Source: Haloarcula rubripromontorii
Lineage (GTDB): Archaea > Halobacteriota > Halobacteria > Halobacteriales > Haloarculaceae
Length of the DNA: 64,000 nucleotides
Direction: 5' to 3'
NCBI RefSeq assembly: GCF_001280425.1
Contig: NZ_LIUF01000001.1
Span: forward strand, 476,945-540,944
Shown piece by piece: positions 25,168 through 35,037 of the stretch; position 1 is the stretch's first letter; each line of letters starts with the position of its first letter. Below the pieces are notes generated by a model that made no database searches, was not told the DNA's origin, and saw only the letters and a program-made list of their open reading frames with translations. The position numbers and the translations under genes are program-made.

Positions 25168-25866
25168 ATGGCTGAATCAACGGGACAGGGCGTCGGTCGG
25201 GACGAGCTGGCGACGCTGAAACTGCTCGCCCTCGACGGTGCGCTCGATGAGTCGACGAAAGTGTCCTGTGCCGATCTCGCCGAACGGCTGGACGCCTCGA
25301 ACCAGACCGCCTCGCGGCGGCTCCAGCGGCTCGAAGACGCCGGGCTGCTGGCCCGAAACATCGTCAGCGACGGCCAGGAGGTCGAGCTGACCGGGGACGG
25401 CGAACGACGCCTCCAGTCAGAGTACGCTGACTACCGGCGCATTTTCGAAGCCGACGCCAGCGTCGACCTGACCGGCGTCGTCACCTCGGGGATGGGAGAG
25501 GGTCGCCACTACATCACGCTGCCGGGCTACATGGAGCAGTTCATCGAGCGGCTGGGGTACGAGCCGTTCGCGGGCACGCTCAACCTCGAACTCACGGCCG
25601 AGAGCGTCCGCAAGCGGGCGCGGATGAGCGCTATCGAGCCGGTCACCATCGAGGGCTGGGAGGACGACGAGCGGACGTACGGCCCGGCGTACTGCTACCC
25701 CGCCTCGATAGAGGGCGGCGACGGCGAGTACGAGCCAGCCCACGTTATCGCGCCCGAGCGGACCCACCACGGCGAGGAACAACTCGAAGTGATTGCGCCC
25801 GAAAAGCTCCGCGAGGTGCTGGAACTGGCCGACGGGGACGAGGTGATCGTGCATGTCTCGGAGTGA
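25168..25866 (+). CDS. rbkR: RbkR: HTH regulator fused to CTP-dependent riboflavin kinase
   Basis: A 232-residue two-domain protein. Residues 12-90 are a winged HTH ([30 protein letters not shown]) and residues 100-232 a CTP-dependent riboflavin kinase of the archaeal DUF120 family ([39 protein letters not shown]). It makes FMN from riboflavin; RbkR proteins are known archaeal regulators of riboflavin genes. ATG 25168 is favoured by promoter spacing. The 3' end overlaps ribB by 14 nt. Confidence 0.92.
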   Translation: MAESTGQGVGRDELATLKLLALDGALDESTKVSCADLAERLDASNQTASRRLQRLEDAGLLARNIVSDGQEVELTGDGERRLQSEYADYRRIFEADASVDLTGVVTSGMGEGRHYITLPGYMEQFIERLGYEPFAGTLNLELTAESVRKRARMSAIEPVTIEGWEDDERTYGPAYCYPASIEGGDGEYEPAHVIAPERTHHGEEQLEVIAPEKLREVLELADGDEVIVHVSE

Positions 25867-26527
25867 GGAAACCGCCGTCGAGGCCGACAGCGTGGCCGAC
25901 GCCGTCGCCGCCTTCGCCCGCGGCGAGCCGGTGCTGATCCACGACGCCGCCGACCGCGAGGGCGAGACGGACCTCGTCTACCCGGCCGGGGCCGTCACCC
26001 CCGAGGCCGTCGCCCGGATGCGTAACGACGCCGGCGGCCTCGTCTGTGTTGCACTCTCCGACCGGGTCGCCGACGCGCTGGAACTGCCCTTCATGCAGGA
26101 CGTGCTGGACCACCCCACCGCGGCCGACCACGACCTCGCCTACGACGAGCGCTCCTCCTTTTCGCTGACGGTGAACCACCGCGACACCTTCACTGGCATC
26201 ACCGACGACGACCGCTCGCTGACGATTCAGGAACTGGCCGCCGCTGCGACGGACCCCGACCCCGAGGCATTCAGCGAGGCATTCCGGTCGCCGGGCCACG
26301 TCCACCTCCTCCGTGCGGCCCCGGACGGCCTTTCTGACCGCGAAGGCCACACCGAACTCGCGCTCGCGCTCGCGGCCGCGGCCGACCAGCCCGAGGCCGC
26401 CGTCGTCTGTGAGATGCTGGACGACGAGACCGGCGCGGCGCTGCCCCCGGCGGCCGCGCGGGCCTACGCCGACCGGGAGGGGCTGGTCTACGTCGAAGGT
26501 GCCAGCCTGTTAGAGCGGTTCGAATAA
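25853..26527 (+). CDS. ribB: 3,4-dihydroxy-2-butanone 4-phosphate synthase
   Basis: A 224-residue enzyme converting ribulose 5-phosphate into the four-carbon precursor of riboflavin. Active-site acidic loop [13 protein letters not shown] (about residues 30-42), [32 protein letters not shown] and [10 protein letters not shown] are all in place. It starts inside rbkR (ATG 25853), so synthesis is coupled to the regulator-kinase. Slightly diverged from bacterial RibB, as usual in archaea. Confidence 0.93.
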   Translation: MSRSEETAVEADSVADAVAAFARGEPVLIHDAADREGETDLVYPAGAVTPEAVARMRNDAGGLVCVALSDRVADALELPFMQDVLDHPTAADHDLAYDERSSFSLTVNHRDTFTGITDDDRSLTIQELAAAATDPDPEAFSEAFRSPGHVHLLRAAPDGLSDREGHTELALALAAAADQPEAAVVCEMLDDETGAALPPAAARAYADREGLVYVEGASLLERFE

Positions 26528-26645
26528 CGGTGTGATAGACGCTCCCCCGCCGGACAGTCACTGGTGATAGACTGCTGTGTTGATGGCTCACAGCGGCGAC
26601 GAGACCCGAGTTCAGTGAGCGTCTCTGAGGTCGGTCCTGACATAG

Positions 26646-26655
26646 CTTTATATCA
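26646..26655 (+). promoter_or_regulatory. TATA box of the RDD gene
   Basis: GCTTTATATC centred about 26 nt before ATG 26677, matching leaderless initiation. Confidence 0.5.
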
Positions 26656-26676
26656 TTTTAGTGTCACCATGGGAGT

Positions 26677-27123
26677 ATGGCCTGGTTCGAACGCCCACAG
26701 CCCGAGATGGGCACCGAGGGCGACGTAGTCTGGCGGCGCATCGTCGCGATAGTAATCGACGTCGTACTCATCGGCGTCGTCTCGTCGGCTATCACCGGGA
26801 TTCTCGGGCAGGTTCGGCTCGCGTTCCTCGGGAGCCTGCTGGGACTTCTCATCGGCTTCGGCTACTACATCTACCTGGAGGGGACCTACGGACAGACAAT
26901 CGGGAAGATGGCCCTCGACATCGTCGTCGTGACGGAGGACGGCGACCCAATCGAGTACGGGCCGGCGGCGATACGGACCGTGCTCCGCATCGTCGACGCG
27001 CTGCCGGCGTTCTACCTCATCGGCATCGTTGCCGTTCTCGTCACGGACCGCAAGCAGCGGCTTGGTGACATCGTCGCAGATACGGTCGTCGTCCGCGCCG
27101 GCGAAACCGCGGGTATGCAGTGA
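26677..27123 (+). CDS. RDD family membrane protein
   Basis: A 148-residue membrane protein with the RDD signature: WRRIVAIVIDVVLIG (R and D in helix 1), GQTIGKMALDIVVV, and the C-terminal DRKQRLGDIVADTVVV. Three helices are visible. RDD proteins are mostly uncharacterised; a transport role is proposed for some. No operon partner. Confidence 0.85.
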   Translation: MAWFERPQPEMGTEGDVVWRRIVAIVIDVVLIGVVSSAITGILGQVRLAFLGSLLGLLIGFGYYIYLEGTYGQTIGKMALDIVVVTEDGDPIEYGPAAIRTVLRIVDALPAFYLIGIVAVLVTDRKQRLGDIVADTVVVRAGETAGMQ

Positions 27124-27229
27124 GACGCAGGTCGAAACTCTCGATTGAGGGAGGGCGTCAAGGGGCGGTAAACAAACGACCTCGCGTGGACCGTCAACAC
27201 TCTTAACCAAGGGAATCAATGGGGTAGAT

Positions 27230-27307
27230 ATGACACACGACGAGACAGCAGGAGGCACCACCTGCGGGCATCGCAACTGCCGACTCACCGGAGGGATCGT
27301 GCGATGA
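27230..27307 (+). CDS. Leaderless 25-codon micro-ORF coupled to ilvE
   Basis: ATG 27230 to TGA 27305-27307, overlapping the ilvE ATG as ATGA. A CTCTTAACC element (about 27199-27207) lies about 27 nt upstream, so this ATG may be the 5' end of the mRNA. The peptide contains CGHRNC (possible metal binding) and few branched-chain residues, which argues against classical attenuation. The ilvE ribosome-binding site GGAGG is inside this ORF. Real translation is not proven. Confidence 0.45.
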   Translation: MTHDETAGGTTCGHRNCRLTGGIVR

Positions 27308-28236
27308 GCGACCGTCCGGAGATGTTCGAGGGGACTGACCGTATCTGGATGGACGGCGAGTTCGTCGACTTCGAGGACGCACAGACCCACGTTCTCACGC
27401 ACGCGCTGCACTACGGGACCGGCGTTTTCGAGGGGGTCCGCTGTTACGACACTGAACAGGGGCCGGCCATCTTCCGCTGGGAGGAACACCTCGACCGCCT
27501 GTACAAGTCCGCAAAGCCCTACGACCTCGACATCGAGTTCAGCAAGGCGGAACTCACAGAGGCGACGACCGAACTCATCGAGACGGAAGGGTTCGAGTCG
27601 TGTTACATCCGCCCCATCGTCTACTACGGCTTCGATTCACTCGGTGTGAGCCCGAAGGACTGCCCGACGAAGACAACTATCGCAGCGTGGCCGTGGGGCG
27701 CGTATCTGGGCGAGGAAGCGCTGGAAGAGGGGGTCGACGTGATGGTGTCGTCCTGGCGCAAGCACGCCTCCAGCCAGATCCCGACCAACATCAAGACGAC
27801 CGGCCTGTACGTCAACAGTATGCTCGCCGGTGAGGAAGCCCGGCGGAACGGCTACACTGAGGCCATCGTCCTGAACAAGGAGGGCAACGTCGCCGAAGGA
27901 CCGGGCGAGAACATCTTCATGGTCCGGGACGGCGAAATCTACACCCCCGGATTGGCCGAGAGCATCCTCGAGGGAATCACCCGCAACACCGCAATCACGC
28001 TCGCCGAGGAGATGGGTTACACCGTCCACGAGGAAGCGACCATCTCGCGTGGCGAACTGTACACCGCGGATGAACTGTTCTTCACCGGCACGGCCGCGGA
28101 GGTCACGCCGATCCGGAGCGTCGACGACAACGAGATCGGCGAAGGGACGAAAGGGCCGGTCACCGACGAGATCCAGTCGGCCTTCTTCGACGTCATCGAG
28201 AGCGGCGACCGCGAAGAGTGGTTCCACTACGTCTGA
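27304..28236 (+). CDS. ilvE: Branched-chain amino acid aminotransferase
   Basis: A 310-residue class IV PLP transaminase for the last step of Val, Leu and Ile synthesis. PLP lysine is Lys164 in QIPTNIKTTGLYVNSMLA; HYGTGVFEGVRCY, EGPGENIFMV and FFTGTAAEVTPI are typical. GGAGG lies about 9 nt before ATG 27304, unlike the many leaderless genes here, which fits initiation on a downstream cistron behind the micro-ORF. Confidence 0.94.
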   Translation: MSDRPEMFEGTDRIWMDGEFVDFEDAQTHVLTHALHYGTGVFEGVRCYDTEQGPAIFRWEEHLDRLYKSAKPYDLDIEFSKAELTEATTELIETEGFESCYIRPIVYYGFDSLGVSPKDCPTKTTIAAWPWGAYLGEEALEEGVDVMVSSWRKHASSQIPTNIKTTGLYVNSMLAGEEARRNGYTEAIVLNKEGNVAEGPGENIFMVRDGEIYTPGLAESILEGITRNTAITLAEEMGYTVHEEATISRGELYTADELFFTGTAAEVTPIRSVDDNEIGEGTKGPVTDEIQSAFFDVIESGDREEWFHYV

Positions 28237-28256
28237 GACTGCGGTGAGCGGTGTGG

Positions 28257-28916
28257 TTAGTCGTCCGCGAGGTCGTCCTCGTCGGCGACCGGAATCGGCG
28301 TGGCGTTACTCCGGTCCGTGTCGCCGAAGCCGGCACTGAGAATGCGCGTCAGCGCTTCCTCGACGCGCTCGTCGACTTCCTCGTAGCGGTGGGGCTCGAC
28401 CTCAACGACGAAACCGGTCGTGATGTTCGGCGCGGTCGGCAGGAAAAGCACCTCGCGGCCGTCGTCGGTGGTCTGTCCCGTCTTGAACGCCGTCATCCGC
28501 ATCCCGTCCCACACTTCGAGTTTCACCGGCGCCTGGAGGTCTTCGGTTCCCCCGACAGCCGTCTCGACCGCCATCTTCGAGGCGTTGTACACCACCCGGA
28601 GTCCGGGGACGTGATTCATTGCGTCGTCGATGGCCCGTTCGACGATGTCGCCGAAGGCCGTCCGCATCAGGTACCCGATAGAGAACACGATGAGGATGAA
28701 GATGATCAGCGTCGTAAACACCCGGGCGAGTTCGACGGACGTCGTTCCCGAGGGGAGTCCGAGCGCCGATAGCAGTTCGGCGTCAATCGCCGGGATAACC
28801 GCCGCGGACGCGAGGATAGAGTAGAGATAGATGATAACGTAAACCGTCACCAGCAGCGGTAACAGGATAATAAGGCCGCTCGCGAAATCGCGCTTCCACG
28901 ACGTTGAGGAGGCCAT
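28257..28916 (-). CDS. DUF502 family membrane protein
   Basis: A 219-residue protein with two membrane helices (about residues 14-38 and 66-84) followed by the DUF502 cytoplasmic/extracellular domain with HVPGLRVVYNASKM and VEVWDGMRMTAFKTGQ. DUF502 proteins have no assigned function. Convergent with ilvE; acidic C-terminal tail. Confidence 0.85.
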   Translation of the reverse strand: MASSTSWKRDFASGLIILLPLLVTVYVIIYLYSILASAAVIPAIDAELLSALGLPSGTTSVELARVFTTLIIFILIVFSIGYLMRTAFGDIVERAIDDAMNHVPGLRVVYNASKMAVETAVGGTEDLQAPVKLEVWDGMRMTAFKTGQTTDDGREVLFLPTAPNITTGFVVEVEPHRYEEVDERVEEALTRILSAGFGDTDRSNATPIPVADEDDLADD

Positions 28917-29024
28917 ACAAATACGTGTCGGGCGCGGGATATGAGCCCTTTCCTTTGGTGCGTGTCCGTGCTGTTTCCCACGCAGTCGCTGACAAGGGAG
29001 CGTGACGGTGGAACCGCTGCCGGA

Positions 29025-30198
29025 CTACCACTCGGCGACGCTGCCGTCGTCGTGTCGCCAGACGGGGTTGTGCCAGTCGACATCCTGTTGGGACTGCTCC
29101 CGGAGGAACGCCTCGTCAATCTCGATTCCGAGGCCGGGGTCAGTGGGGACAGTGACGAACCCGTCCGCGTAGTCGAACACCGACGGGTCGGCGAGGTAGT
29201 CCAGCACGTCGGCGGCCTCGTTGTAGTGGATGTCGATGCTCTGTTCCTGAATGAGTGCGTTGGGCGAGCAGGCGTCGACCTGCACACAGGACGCCAGCGC
29301 GACCGGGCCGAGCGGGCAGTGCGGGGCCATCGCCACGTCGTAGGCCTCGGCCATCGACGCGATCTTGTACACCTCGGTGATGCCGCCAGCGTGTGAGAGG
29401 TCGGGCTGAATCACGTCGACAGCACCGTCCTCGAACACCTCCTTGTAGTCCCATCGCGAGTACATCCGCTCGCCCGTGGCGATGGGGATGTCAGTGTGGG
29501 CCGCAAGCGCCGGCAACGCATCGTTGTGCTCTGGCAACACTGGCTCCTCGATGAACATCGGGTCGTACGGTTCCATCGCCGAGGCCAGCCGCTTGACCAT
29601 CGGCTTCGTCACGCGGCCGTGGAAGTCGACGCCGATGTCGACCTCGGGGCCGACGGCCTCACGGACCTCCCGGAGCCGGGTCGCGGCGGCCTCGACCGTC
29701 GCCGGGGTGTCGACGCGCTCGATTTCCGGCGTGGCGTTCATCTTCAGCGCCGTGAAGCCGGCATCGGCCTGCTCCTGAGCGGCGCTAGCCACGTCGGATG
29801 GCTCGTCGCCGCCGATCCACTGGTACACTCGAATCCGGTCCCGGGCCTGCCCGCCAAGCAGCTGGTGAACCGGTGCGCCGAGTTGCTTGCCCGATGTCCT
29901 ACAGCGCCTGGTCGATGCCGGCGATAGCGGACATCAGGACCGGGCCGCCGCGGTAGAAGCCGCCGCGGTACATCGCCTGCCAGTGGTCCTGAATGGTCTC
30001 GTGATTTTCGCTGACGAGATAGCTATCGAGCAGTTCCTCGACGGCGGCGCGGACGGTGTGGGCCCACCCCTCGACGACGGGCTCGCCCCAGCCGACGGTG
30101 CCGTCAGCCGTCTCCAGCCGCAGGAACAGCCAGCGGGGCGGGACCTCGAACAGTTCGTAATCGACGATTCGGTTGCCACCCGCGTCGTCCGCTGTCAT
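29025..30198 (-). pseudogene. gnaD: Disrupted enolase-superfamily sugar-acid dehydratase (GnaD-like)
   Basis: Resembles haloarchaeal gluconate/galactonate dehydratases of the semi-phosphorylative Entner-Doudoroff route. Residues from MTADDAGGN to [10 protein letters not shown] are encoded at 30198-29902; then TAG (29899-29901) stands where TGG (Trp) is expected, and within about 10 nt a 2-base loss shifts the frame (about 29889-29895). The remaining part (GKQLGAPVHQLLGGQARDR... to 29025) contains the metal ligands of the fold: VDFHGRV, FIEEPVLPEHND, ATGERMYSR and the catalytic His in APHCPLGP. Otherwise intact, so decay is recent, or the lesion is a sequencing error. Confidence 0.85.
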
Positions 30199-30287
30199 TC
30201 CAGCGTCCCCCTCGGGCCATACGGACCAGTCCCGTCAACGGCATTAGGCGGCGTTTCGAGCCGCGCTCCGTCGATTTGTGGAGTCAT
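30195..30287 (-). CDS. Possible 30-codon leaderless micro-ORF before the gnaD-like pseudogene
   Basis: ATG 30285-30287 is about 28 nt downstream of an ACTATATACACG box (minus strand, about 30309-30320), and the ORF ends in TGA overlapping the next ATG (ATGA). It could be a leader peptide like the one before ilvE, or the true N-terminus of the dehydratase shifted by another frameshift. Confidence 0.3.
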   Translation of the reverse strand: MTPQIDGARLETPPNAVDGTGPYGPRGTLE

Positions 30288-30405
30288 GTGAGCACACAAA
30301 AAAGACGTGTATATAGTGATTGCGTGATTCCAGAATAGCCATCAGCGCCGTAGCTCGGTGTCGGTGAGTAACGCAGACCCGTCGGTAGCAGTCAGTTGCG
30401 GCGAC

Positions 30406-31290
30406 TTACTGCTCGCGGTGTCGCTCCCACGTCCGGACGAGGGCAGCGAGCGTCTCGTTCACAGGCACCGGCTTGGTCGCGGTGTCGGCGACGTAGCCGT
30501 TGATAGCGTCGATTTCCGTTCGCCGGCCGGCCGAGACATCCTGGAGCATCGACGAGTGGTTGGCGGCGGTGTCGTCGACGACACGCTCGACGAGCGACAC
30601 CGCACGCTCGTCGGAAAGGTTGACGTCCTGCTCGCGGGCGACGGCGGCTGTCTCCCGGGCGGCGTCCGCGGCGATAGCGTCGGCCGGCGAGTCGGCCAGC
30701 GCGCCGTTCTCCACGCGGGCAAGAGCCGTCACGGCGTTGATGCCGGCGTTGACCGCGAGTTTCTCCCAGAGGCGGGTCGGCATGTCCGTGGCGACGGTCG
30801 TCTCGATGCCGGCCGCGCGGAACGCCGCCCCGACCTCGTCAGCGACTGTGGACCGGCCGCCGTCGCGGTCCCCCAGCACAACCTCGCCGCGGCCGGTGAA
30901 CGCCACGGTGCCCGGTTCTCGAAGTCGTGCCCCGTAGGAACACGTCCCCGCCAGCACCGGACAGTCCAGTTCGGCGGCCAGCTGCGACTCGTTGCCCATT
31001 CCGTTCTGGAGCGAGAGGCAAGCGTCGAAGGTACAGTCCGCGAGGTCCGCTGCAAGGGCGGCGGTGTCGTAGGCCTTGACCGTCACCAGCGCGAGGTCAG
31101 CGCCCTGTGAGACTGTCGTCTGTGCGTTCGGGTAGACCCGAAACTCCTCGGTTCCGACGACCGAGAGCCCACTCTCGGTGACGGTGCCGACGTGTGGCTC
31201 CCGCCCGACGAGCGTCACGTCGTGTTCGCGGGCGAGCAGGCCACCGACGAGGCTGCCGAGGCTCCCGGCACCGACGACGACAATATCCAT
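30406..31290 (-). CDS. Ketopantoate reductase family protein (ApbA/PanE)
   Basis: A 294-residue NAD(P)H-dependent reductase with the GAGSLGSLVGGLLA dinucleotide-binding loop at the N-terminus, the family lysine/asparagine in WEKLAVNAGINAVTAL, and NHSSMLQDVSAGRRTEIDAINGYV. Known members reduce 2-dehydropantoate for coenzyme A synthesis, though paralogues vary. The open frame continues upstream to 31716, but it overlaps the opposite gene; ATG 31290 is the start. Confidence 0.88.
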   Translation of the reverse strand: MDIVVVGAGSLGSLVGGLLAREHDVTLVGREPHVGTVTESGLSVVGTEEFRVYPNAQTTVSQGADLALVTVKAYDTAALAADLADCTFDACLSLQNGMGNESQLAAELDCPVLAGTCSYGARLREPGTVAFTGRGEVVLGDRDGGRSTVADEVGAAFRAAGIETTVATDMPTRLWEKLAVNAGINAVTALARVENGALADSPADAIAADAARETAAVAREQDVNLSDERAVSLVERVVDDTAANHSSMLQDVSAGRRTEIDAINGYVADTATKPVPVNETLAALVRTWERHREQ

Positions 31291-31378
31291 ACCGCCCCGC
31301 AGGGACGGCCGGGACAAAAACCCATCACCGGCGGGCGAAATCAGCACGCACTTGGCCGCGAGTGACGAACGAGCGGGT

Positions 31379-31936
31379 ATGGGCGACTCCGACGACGCCG
31401 AGGCGGTAGTCCGGGCCATCGACGAGATTGGTATCGACCAACTGACCGAGACGATTGTCACGGCGTGGGAGGGAATCGGTGGCGGCGTCGAACCGGGACC
31501 GACCTGGCCGGAAGACGAAATCAGGCGTCGGTTCGAACTGTCCGAGCCGGACGAAGCGGTCGGGCTGGACGTGCTCGCGGCGGTGCTTGACGCGTCGCCG
31601 CGGTCTCCGGAAAAAGCGTTCGTCCACCTCGGTGTCGGGCGGCGGGACACCCCCCAGCACGAACGATTCGCTGTCGAGACGCTCGCGGGCCACACCGACG
31701 TTTCGGCGACCGACACTCACACGACCGGTACGGTGCCGGTGACGGCAGAAACGTTCGACGCGCTGGCGCGAGTCTACGGAGGCACGCTGGTGTACGTAGT
31801 CATCGGTGACGACGACGGGCAGGCGATTCTCGAACTCGACTGGACGACACTCCGATTCTCGCTCCCGCCGTCGGCCGCCGAGACGGTGCAGGAAACAGTC
31901 GGACCGGCCGTCGCCGAGCGATTCGAGCAGGCATAA
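31379..31936 (+). CDS. Hypothetical haloarchaeal protein
   Basis: A 185-residue acidic soluble protein with no recognised motif. It has mixed alpha/beta composition with a VYVVIGDDDGQAILELDW hairpin-like end. The start ATG 31379 gives the typical acidic MGDSDD N-terminus; an upstream in-frame start at 31178 overlaps the opposite-strand panE-like gene and is rejected. Divergent from that gene. Confidence 0.6.
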   Translation: MGDSDDAEAVVRAIDEIGIDQLTETIVTAWEGIGGGVEPGPTWPEDEIRRRFELSEPDEAVGLDVLAAVLDASPRSPEKAFVHLGVGRRDTPQHERFAVETLAGHTDVSATDTHTTGTVPVTAETFDALARVYGGTLVYVVIGDDDGQAILELDWTTLRFSLPPSAAETVQETVGPAVAERFEQA

Positions 31937-31980
31937 GCCCACATATGCGGTCGGTGGTTCCGGATAGCCACCGTGCCGGC

Positions 31981-32274
31981 TCAGTCCTCCTGCCAGTAGT
32001 AGATATCCTCTTTTGGCGCGTTGCAAGACGGGCATTCGTCGGGGATGTCCGCTATCTGGCCCATTTCGCCACATTCCCAGCAGCGCCACATCAGTTCGGC
32101 CTCGCCCGCGGCCCCGGCACGCAAGTGCTCGCTCGACATCGCCTCGATGCCGTCTTCGACCGTGACGTAGAACCCGTGTTCGTCGAATCCGCGGATAGTC
32201 CCGAGTTCGTTACCGGCCTCGTCGTACACCGTCTGTCCGAACGAATACTCCTCGCTTTCGATGTTCGTGGTCAT
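31981..32274 (-). CDS. PRC-like and rubredoxin-like zinc-ribbon protein
   Basis: A 97-residue protein: residues 1-60 contain a small beta domain resembling a PRC-barrel-type start (GQTVYDEAGNELGTIRGF), and the C-terminus holds CWECGEMGQI and CPSCNAPKE, a rubrerythrin-like zinc or iron knuckle. I believe this is the haloarchaeal DUF7130-type family. Function unknown. Start at 32274 (MTTNIE) or 32283. Confidence 0.75.
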   Translation of the reverse strand: MTTNIESEEYSFGQTVYDEAGNELGTIRGFDEHGFYVTVEDGIEAMSSEHLRAGAAGEAELMWRCWECGEMGQIADIPDECPSCNAPKEDIYYWQED

Positions 32275-32402
32275 GTCAACCATACATAGAGCTAGTCGTC
32301 CCGAAATATGTTAAATGCTACCGTGAAGCAGGAATTGCATGACTGACGAGCCGAATCGCGGGTCAGCAAGCCCACGGGCAGACTGACAGCACGCCAGCGT
32401 CG

Positions 32403-33611
32403 CTACCGCGAAAACAGGCTGTTGTGGACGGGTGCGAAATCGCTCTCCTGACTGTCCTCGACCACCGAGTCGGTGACGGCCTTGCCGTCGACACCAGCAG
32501 CGAGGAAGTCCGCGAGCGGGGGCCCGACGTTGTCCGGTTCGACGAGGAAGGCGTCGTGGCCGTGGTCGGAGTCGATGACGTGGTGGGCGACGTTTGCATC
32601 GGCCGTCCGGAGCGAGTCGGCCAGCGCTTCCGCCTGCTGGGTGGTGAAGTGCCAGTCGGCGGTGAAAGACATCACGAGCGCGTCGCCGTCGAAGGCCGCC
32701 AGCGCGTCCGCGTCGGACTCGAACCCGGCGGCGAGGTCGTAGTTGTCCATCGCCCGCGTCAGGTAGAGGTAGCTGTTGGCGTCGAACCGCTCGGTGAACT
32801 TCTCGGCGTTGTAGTCGAGGTACGACTCCACGTCCCGGTAGGGGAAGAACGCGCCCGCGGCGTCGGTGGGGAACGTGCGGACGGCGTCCCGGCCGGCGGC
32901 GCGGCGGCCGAAGCGGCGCTCCATCGACGCCTTCGAGAGGTACATCACGTGGCCAAGTTGGCGGGCCAGCGCCAGTCCGTCGCTGGGTGGCTCGTCGTCC
33001 TCGCCGTAGTAGTGGCCCTGCTTCCAGTTCGGGTCGGTCGTGATGGCCCGGCGGGCGATGGCGTCGAGCGAGAGACACTGCGTGTCCAGTCGTGCGGCGG
33101 CGGCGATGGGAACGATGCGGTCGACGTGGTCCGGGTGGCGCTTGGCCCACTCCAGGACGTTCATCCCGCCGACGCTGCCGCCGACTACGGCGTGGAGGTG
33201 GGGAATCCCGAGCTCGTCCAGCAGGGCGCGCTGGGCCTCGGTCCAGTCCGTGACGGTGACCGGCGGGAAGTCCGTGCCGTAGGGCTCGCCCGTCTCCGGG
33301 TTCTCGCTTTTCGGCCCCGTCGAGCCGTAGCAGGAACCGGGCACGTTCGCACAGACGACGTAGTACTCCGTGGTGTCGATGGCCTTGCCCGGGCCGACGA
33401 TGTCGTCCCACCAGGCGCGGGCCTGATCGGCGCTGTCGACCCGGTCGCGGCCCGCGACGTGGGCGCTGCCGGTCAGTGCGTGACAGACCAGCACCGCGTT
33501 GCCGCCGTCGAACTCCCCGTAGGCCTCGTAGGTGATTTCCAGATCCGGAATCGTCTCCCCGCAGTCGAACTCGAACTCGCCGAGCGAGATAGTGTTGTGT
33601 TCGACGTTCAT
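32403..33611 (-). CDS. metX: Homoserine O-acetyltransferase
   Basis: A 402-residue alpha/beta hydrolase that acetylates L-homoserine for methionine synthesis. The nucleophile is Ser146 in [10 protein letters not shown]; the C-terminal [10 protein letters not shown] carries the catalytic His, and [15 protein letters not shown] holds the Asp region. [13 protein letters not shown] forms the oxyanion part. Starts within the metY stop (ATGA 33608-33611), so metY-metX is an operon. Confidence 0.94.
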   Translation of the reverse strand: MNVEHNTISLGEFEFDCGETIPDLEITYEAYGEFDGGNAVLVCHALTGSAHVAGRDRVDSADQARAWWDDIVGPGKAIDTTEYYVVCANVPGSCYGSTGPKSENPETGEPYGTDFPPVTVTDWTEAQRALLDELGIPHLHAVVGGSVGGMNVLEWAKRHPDHVDRIVPIAAAARLDTQCLSLDAIARRAITTDPNWKQGHYYGEDDEPPSDGLALARQLGHVMYLSKASMERRFGRRAAGRDAVRTFPTDAAGAFFPYRDVESYLDYNAEKFTERFDANSYLYLTRAMDNYDLAAGFESDADALAAFDGDALVMSFTADWHFTTQQAEALADSLRTADANVAHHVIDSDHGHDAFLVEPDNVGPPLADFLAAGVDGKAVTDSVVEDSQESDFAPVHNSLFSR

Positions 33612-34894
33612 GAGACTCGTTCGATGGCCTCGTCGATGTCTGCGATGATGTCCGCTGGGTCCTCGATGCCGACGCTGAACCGGAGGAGGTCCGGCGTGAC
33701 GCCGCTGGCACGCTGCTCCGCCTCGCTGAGCTGGGCATGGGTAGTCGAGGCCGGGTGGATGACCAGCGTCTTGGCGTCGCCGATGTTGGCGAGGAACTGG
33801 GCGAGGTCCGTCTCCTCGCAGAACCGCCGGCCGGCGTCGTAGCCGGCTTCCAGCCCGAAGGTGACGATGCCGCCGAACCCACCGGAGAGGTACTGCTGTG
33901 CCAGGTCGTGGGTTTCGTGGCTCTCCAGCCCGGGGTAGGTGACCCAGGCGACCTCGGGATGGTCGTCGAGATGCTGTGCGACGGCCATGGCGTTCTCGCA
34001 GTGACGCTCCATCCGCAGGGAGAGCGTCTCCGCCCCCTGAAGCGTCGCCCAGGCGTCGAAGGGTTTCTGGCCGTCACCGAGCGACCGGAGTGCGCGCTGG
34101 CGGGCGGCGACCGAGAAGGCGCGGTCGCCGAAGGCCTCCGAGAAATTCTTGCCGAAGGCCTCGTTTTCGCCGCCCAGCTCCGGGAATTTCTCGGGGTACT
34201 CGGCCCAGGGGAACGAACCGCCGTCGACGAGGACGCCGCCGACGGTCGTCCCGGAGCCGTGAATCCACTTCGTCGTCGACTCCCAGAGGAGGTCCACGCC
34301 GTGATCGAGCGGATTGCACAGCGCCGGCGTCCCGAACGTGTTGTCGACGAAGACCGGCACGCCGTGGTCGTGGGCGACCTCGGCGATCTCCTCCATCGGC
34401 GGGACGACGAGCGACGGGTTCCCGATGGTCTCGAAGTGGACGTAGGCCGTATCCTCGTCGATGGCGTCGGCGTAGGCGTTCGGGTCGAGCGTGTCGACGA
34501 ACCGCGTTTCGACGCCCCGACGGCTAGCGGTGTTGGAGTAATAGGAGTGGGTGCCGCCGTAGATGGAGGAAGCCGTCACGATGTTGTCGCCGTTGGCCGC
34601 GAGGACGAACGTCCCGGCATCAAGCGCGGCCATCCCCGACCCCGTCGCGACGGCGTCGACGGCGTTTTCGAGGGAGGCGATGCGGTTTTCGAGCATCCGG
34701 ACGGTGGGGTTGTCAAAGCGCGAGTAGACGTTGCCGTCGTCCTCCAGCGCGTACCGGTCGGCCGCGGTGTCGGCGTCCTCGAAGACGTACGACGAGGTCT
34801 GGTAGATGGGCGGTGCGCGTGCCCCTGTGGCCGGGTCCGGCTCCTCCTGGCCGGCGTGGACACAGCGCGTCCCGAATCCGTAGTCGTCAGTCAT
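33608..34894 (-). CDS. metY: O-acetylhomoserine sulfhydrylase
   Basis: A 428-residue PLP enzyme of the Cys/Met-metabolism family that converts O-acetylhomoserine plus sulfide to homocysteine. PLP lysine is Lys209 in [35 protein letters not shown] and VDNTFGTP are family signatures. First gene of metY-metX. A 13-bp inverted repeat lies about 30 nt upstream. Could also take other acylated homoserines. Confidence 0.93.
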   Translation of the reverse strand: MTDDYGFGTRCVHAGQEEPDPATGARAPPIYQTSSYVFEDADTAADRYALEDDGNVYSRFDNPTVRMLENRIASLENAVDAVATGSGMAALDAGTFVLAANGDNIVTASSIYGGTHSYYSNTASRRGVETRFVDTLDPNAYADAIDEDTAYVHFETIGNPSLVVPPMEEIAEVAHDHGVPVFVDNTFGTPALCNPLDHGVDLLWESTTKWIHGSGTTVGGVLVDGGSFPWAEYPEKFPELGGENEAFGKNFSEAFGDRAFSVAARQRALRSLGDGQKPFDAWATLQGAETLSLRMERHCENAMAVAQHLDDHPEVAWVTYPGLESHETHDLAQQYLSGGFGGIVTFGLEAGYDAGRRFCEETDLAQFLANIGDAKTLVIHPASTTHAQLSEAEQRASGVTPDLLRFSVGIEDPADIIADIDEAIERVS

Positions 34895-34924
34895 GTGCAG
34901 TATGCATATATCTCTAGCTATCTA

Positions 34925-34937
34925 TAACTCAGAGTTA
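34925..34937 (-). promoter_or_regulatory. Inverted repeat in the metY-metX promoter
   Basis: TAACTC-A-GAGTTA is a perfect 13-bp inverted repeat, overlapping an AT-rich TTATAG box on the minus strand about 30 nt before ATG 34894. The position suits a repressor of methionine synthesis. The remaining 34938-35037 holds the moxR upstream region. Confidence 0.4.
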
Positions 34938-35037
34938 CGGCAATACTCTCTTATTGTGATAGAATGACACGGCATCGGTTCGCCGGCAGGCGAAACCGAG
35001 GGAGAGGGTATTTGTCGGTGGCTGTCTACACGCCCGT

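Noticed and set aside
32311-34077. 588-codon minus-strand frame overlapping metX
   Set aside because: Arg/Pro-rich shadow in another frame of metX.
33737-34927. Long plus-strand open frame of 396 codons opposite metY
   Set aside because: It is the mirror of the GC-rich metY codons; it has no family resemblance, and metY is certain.
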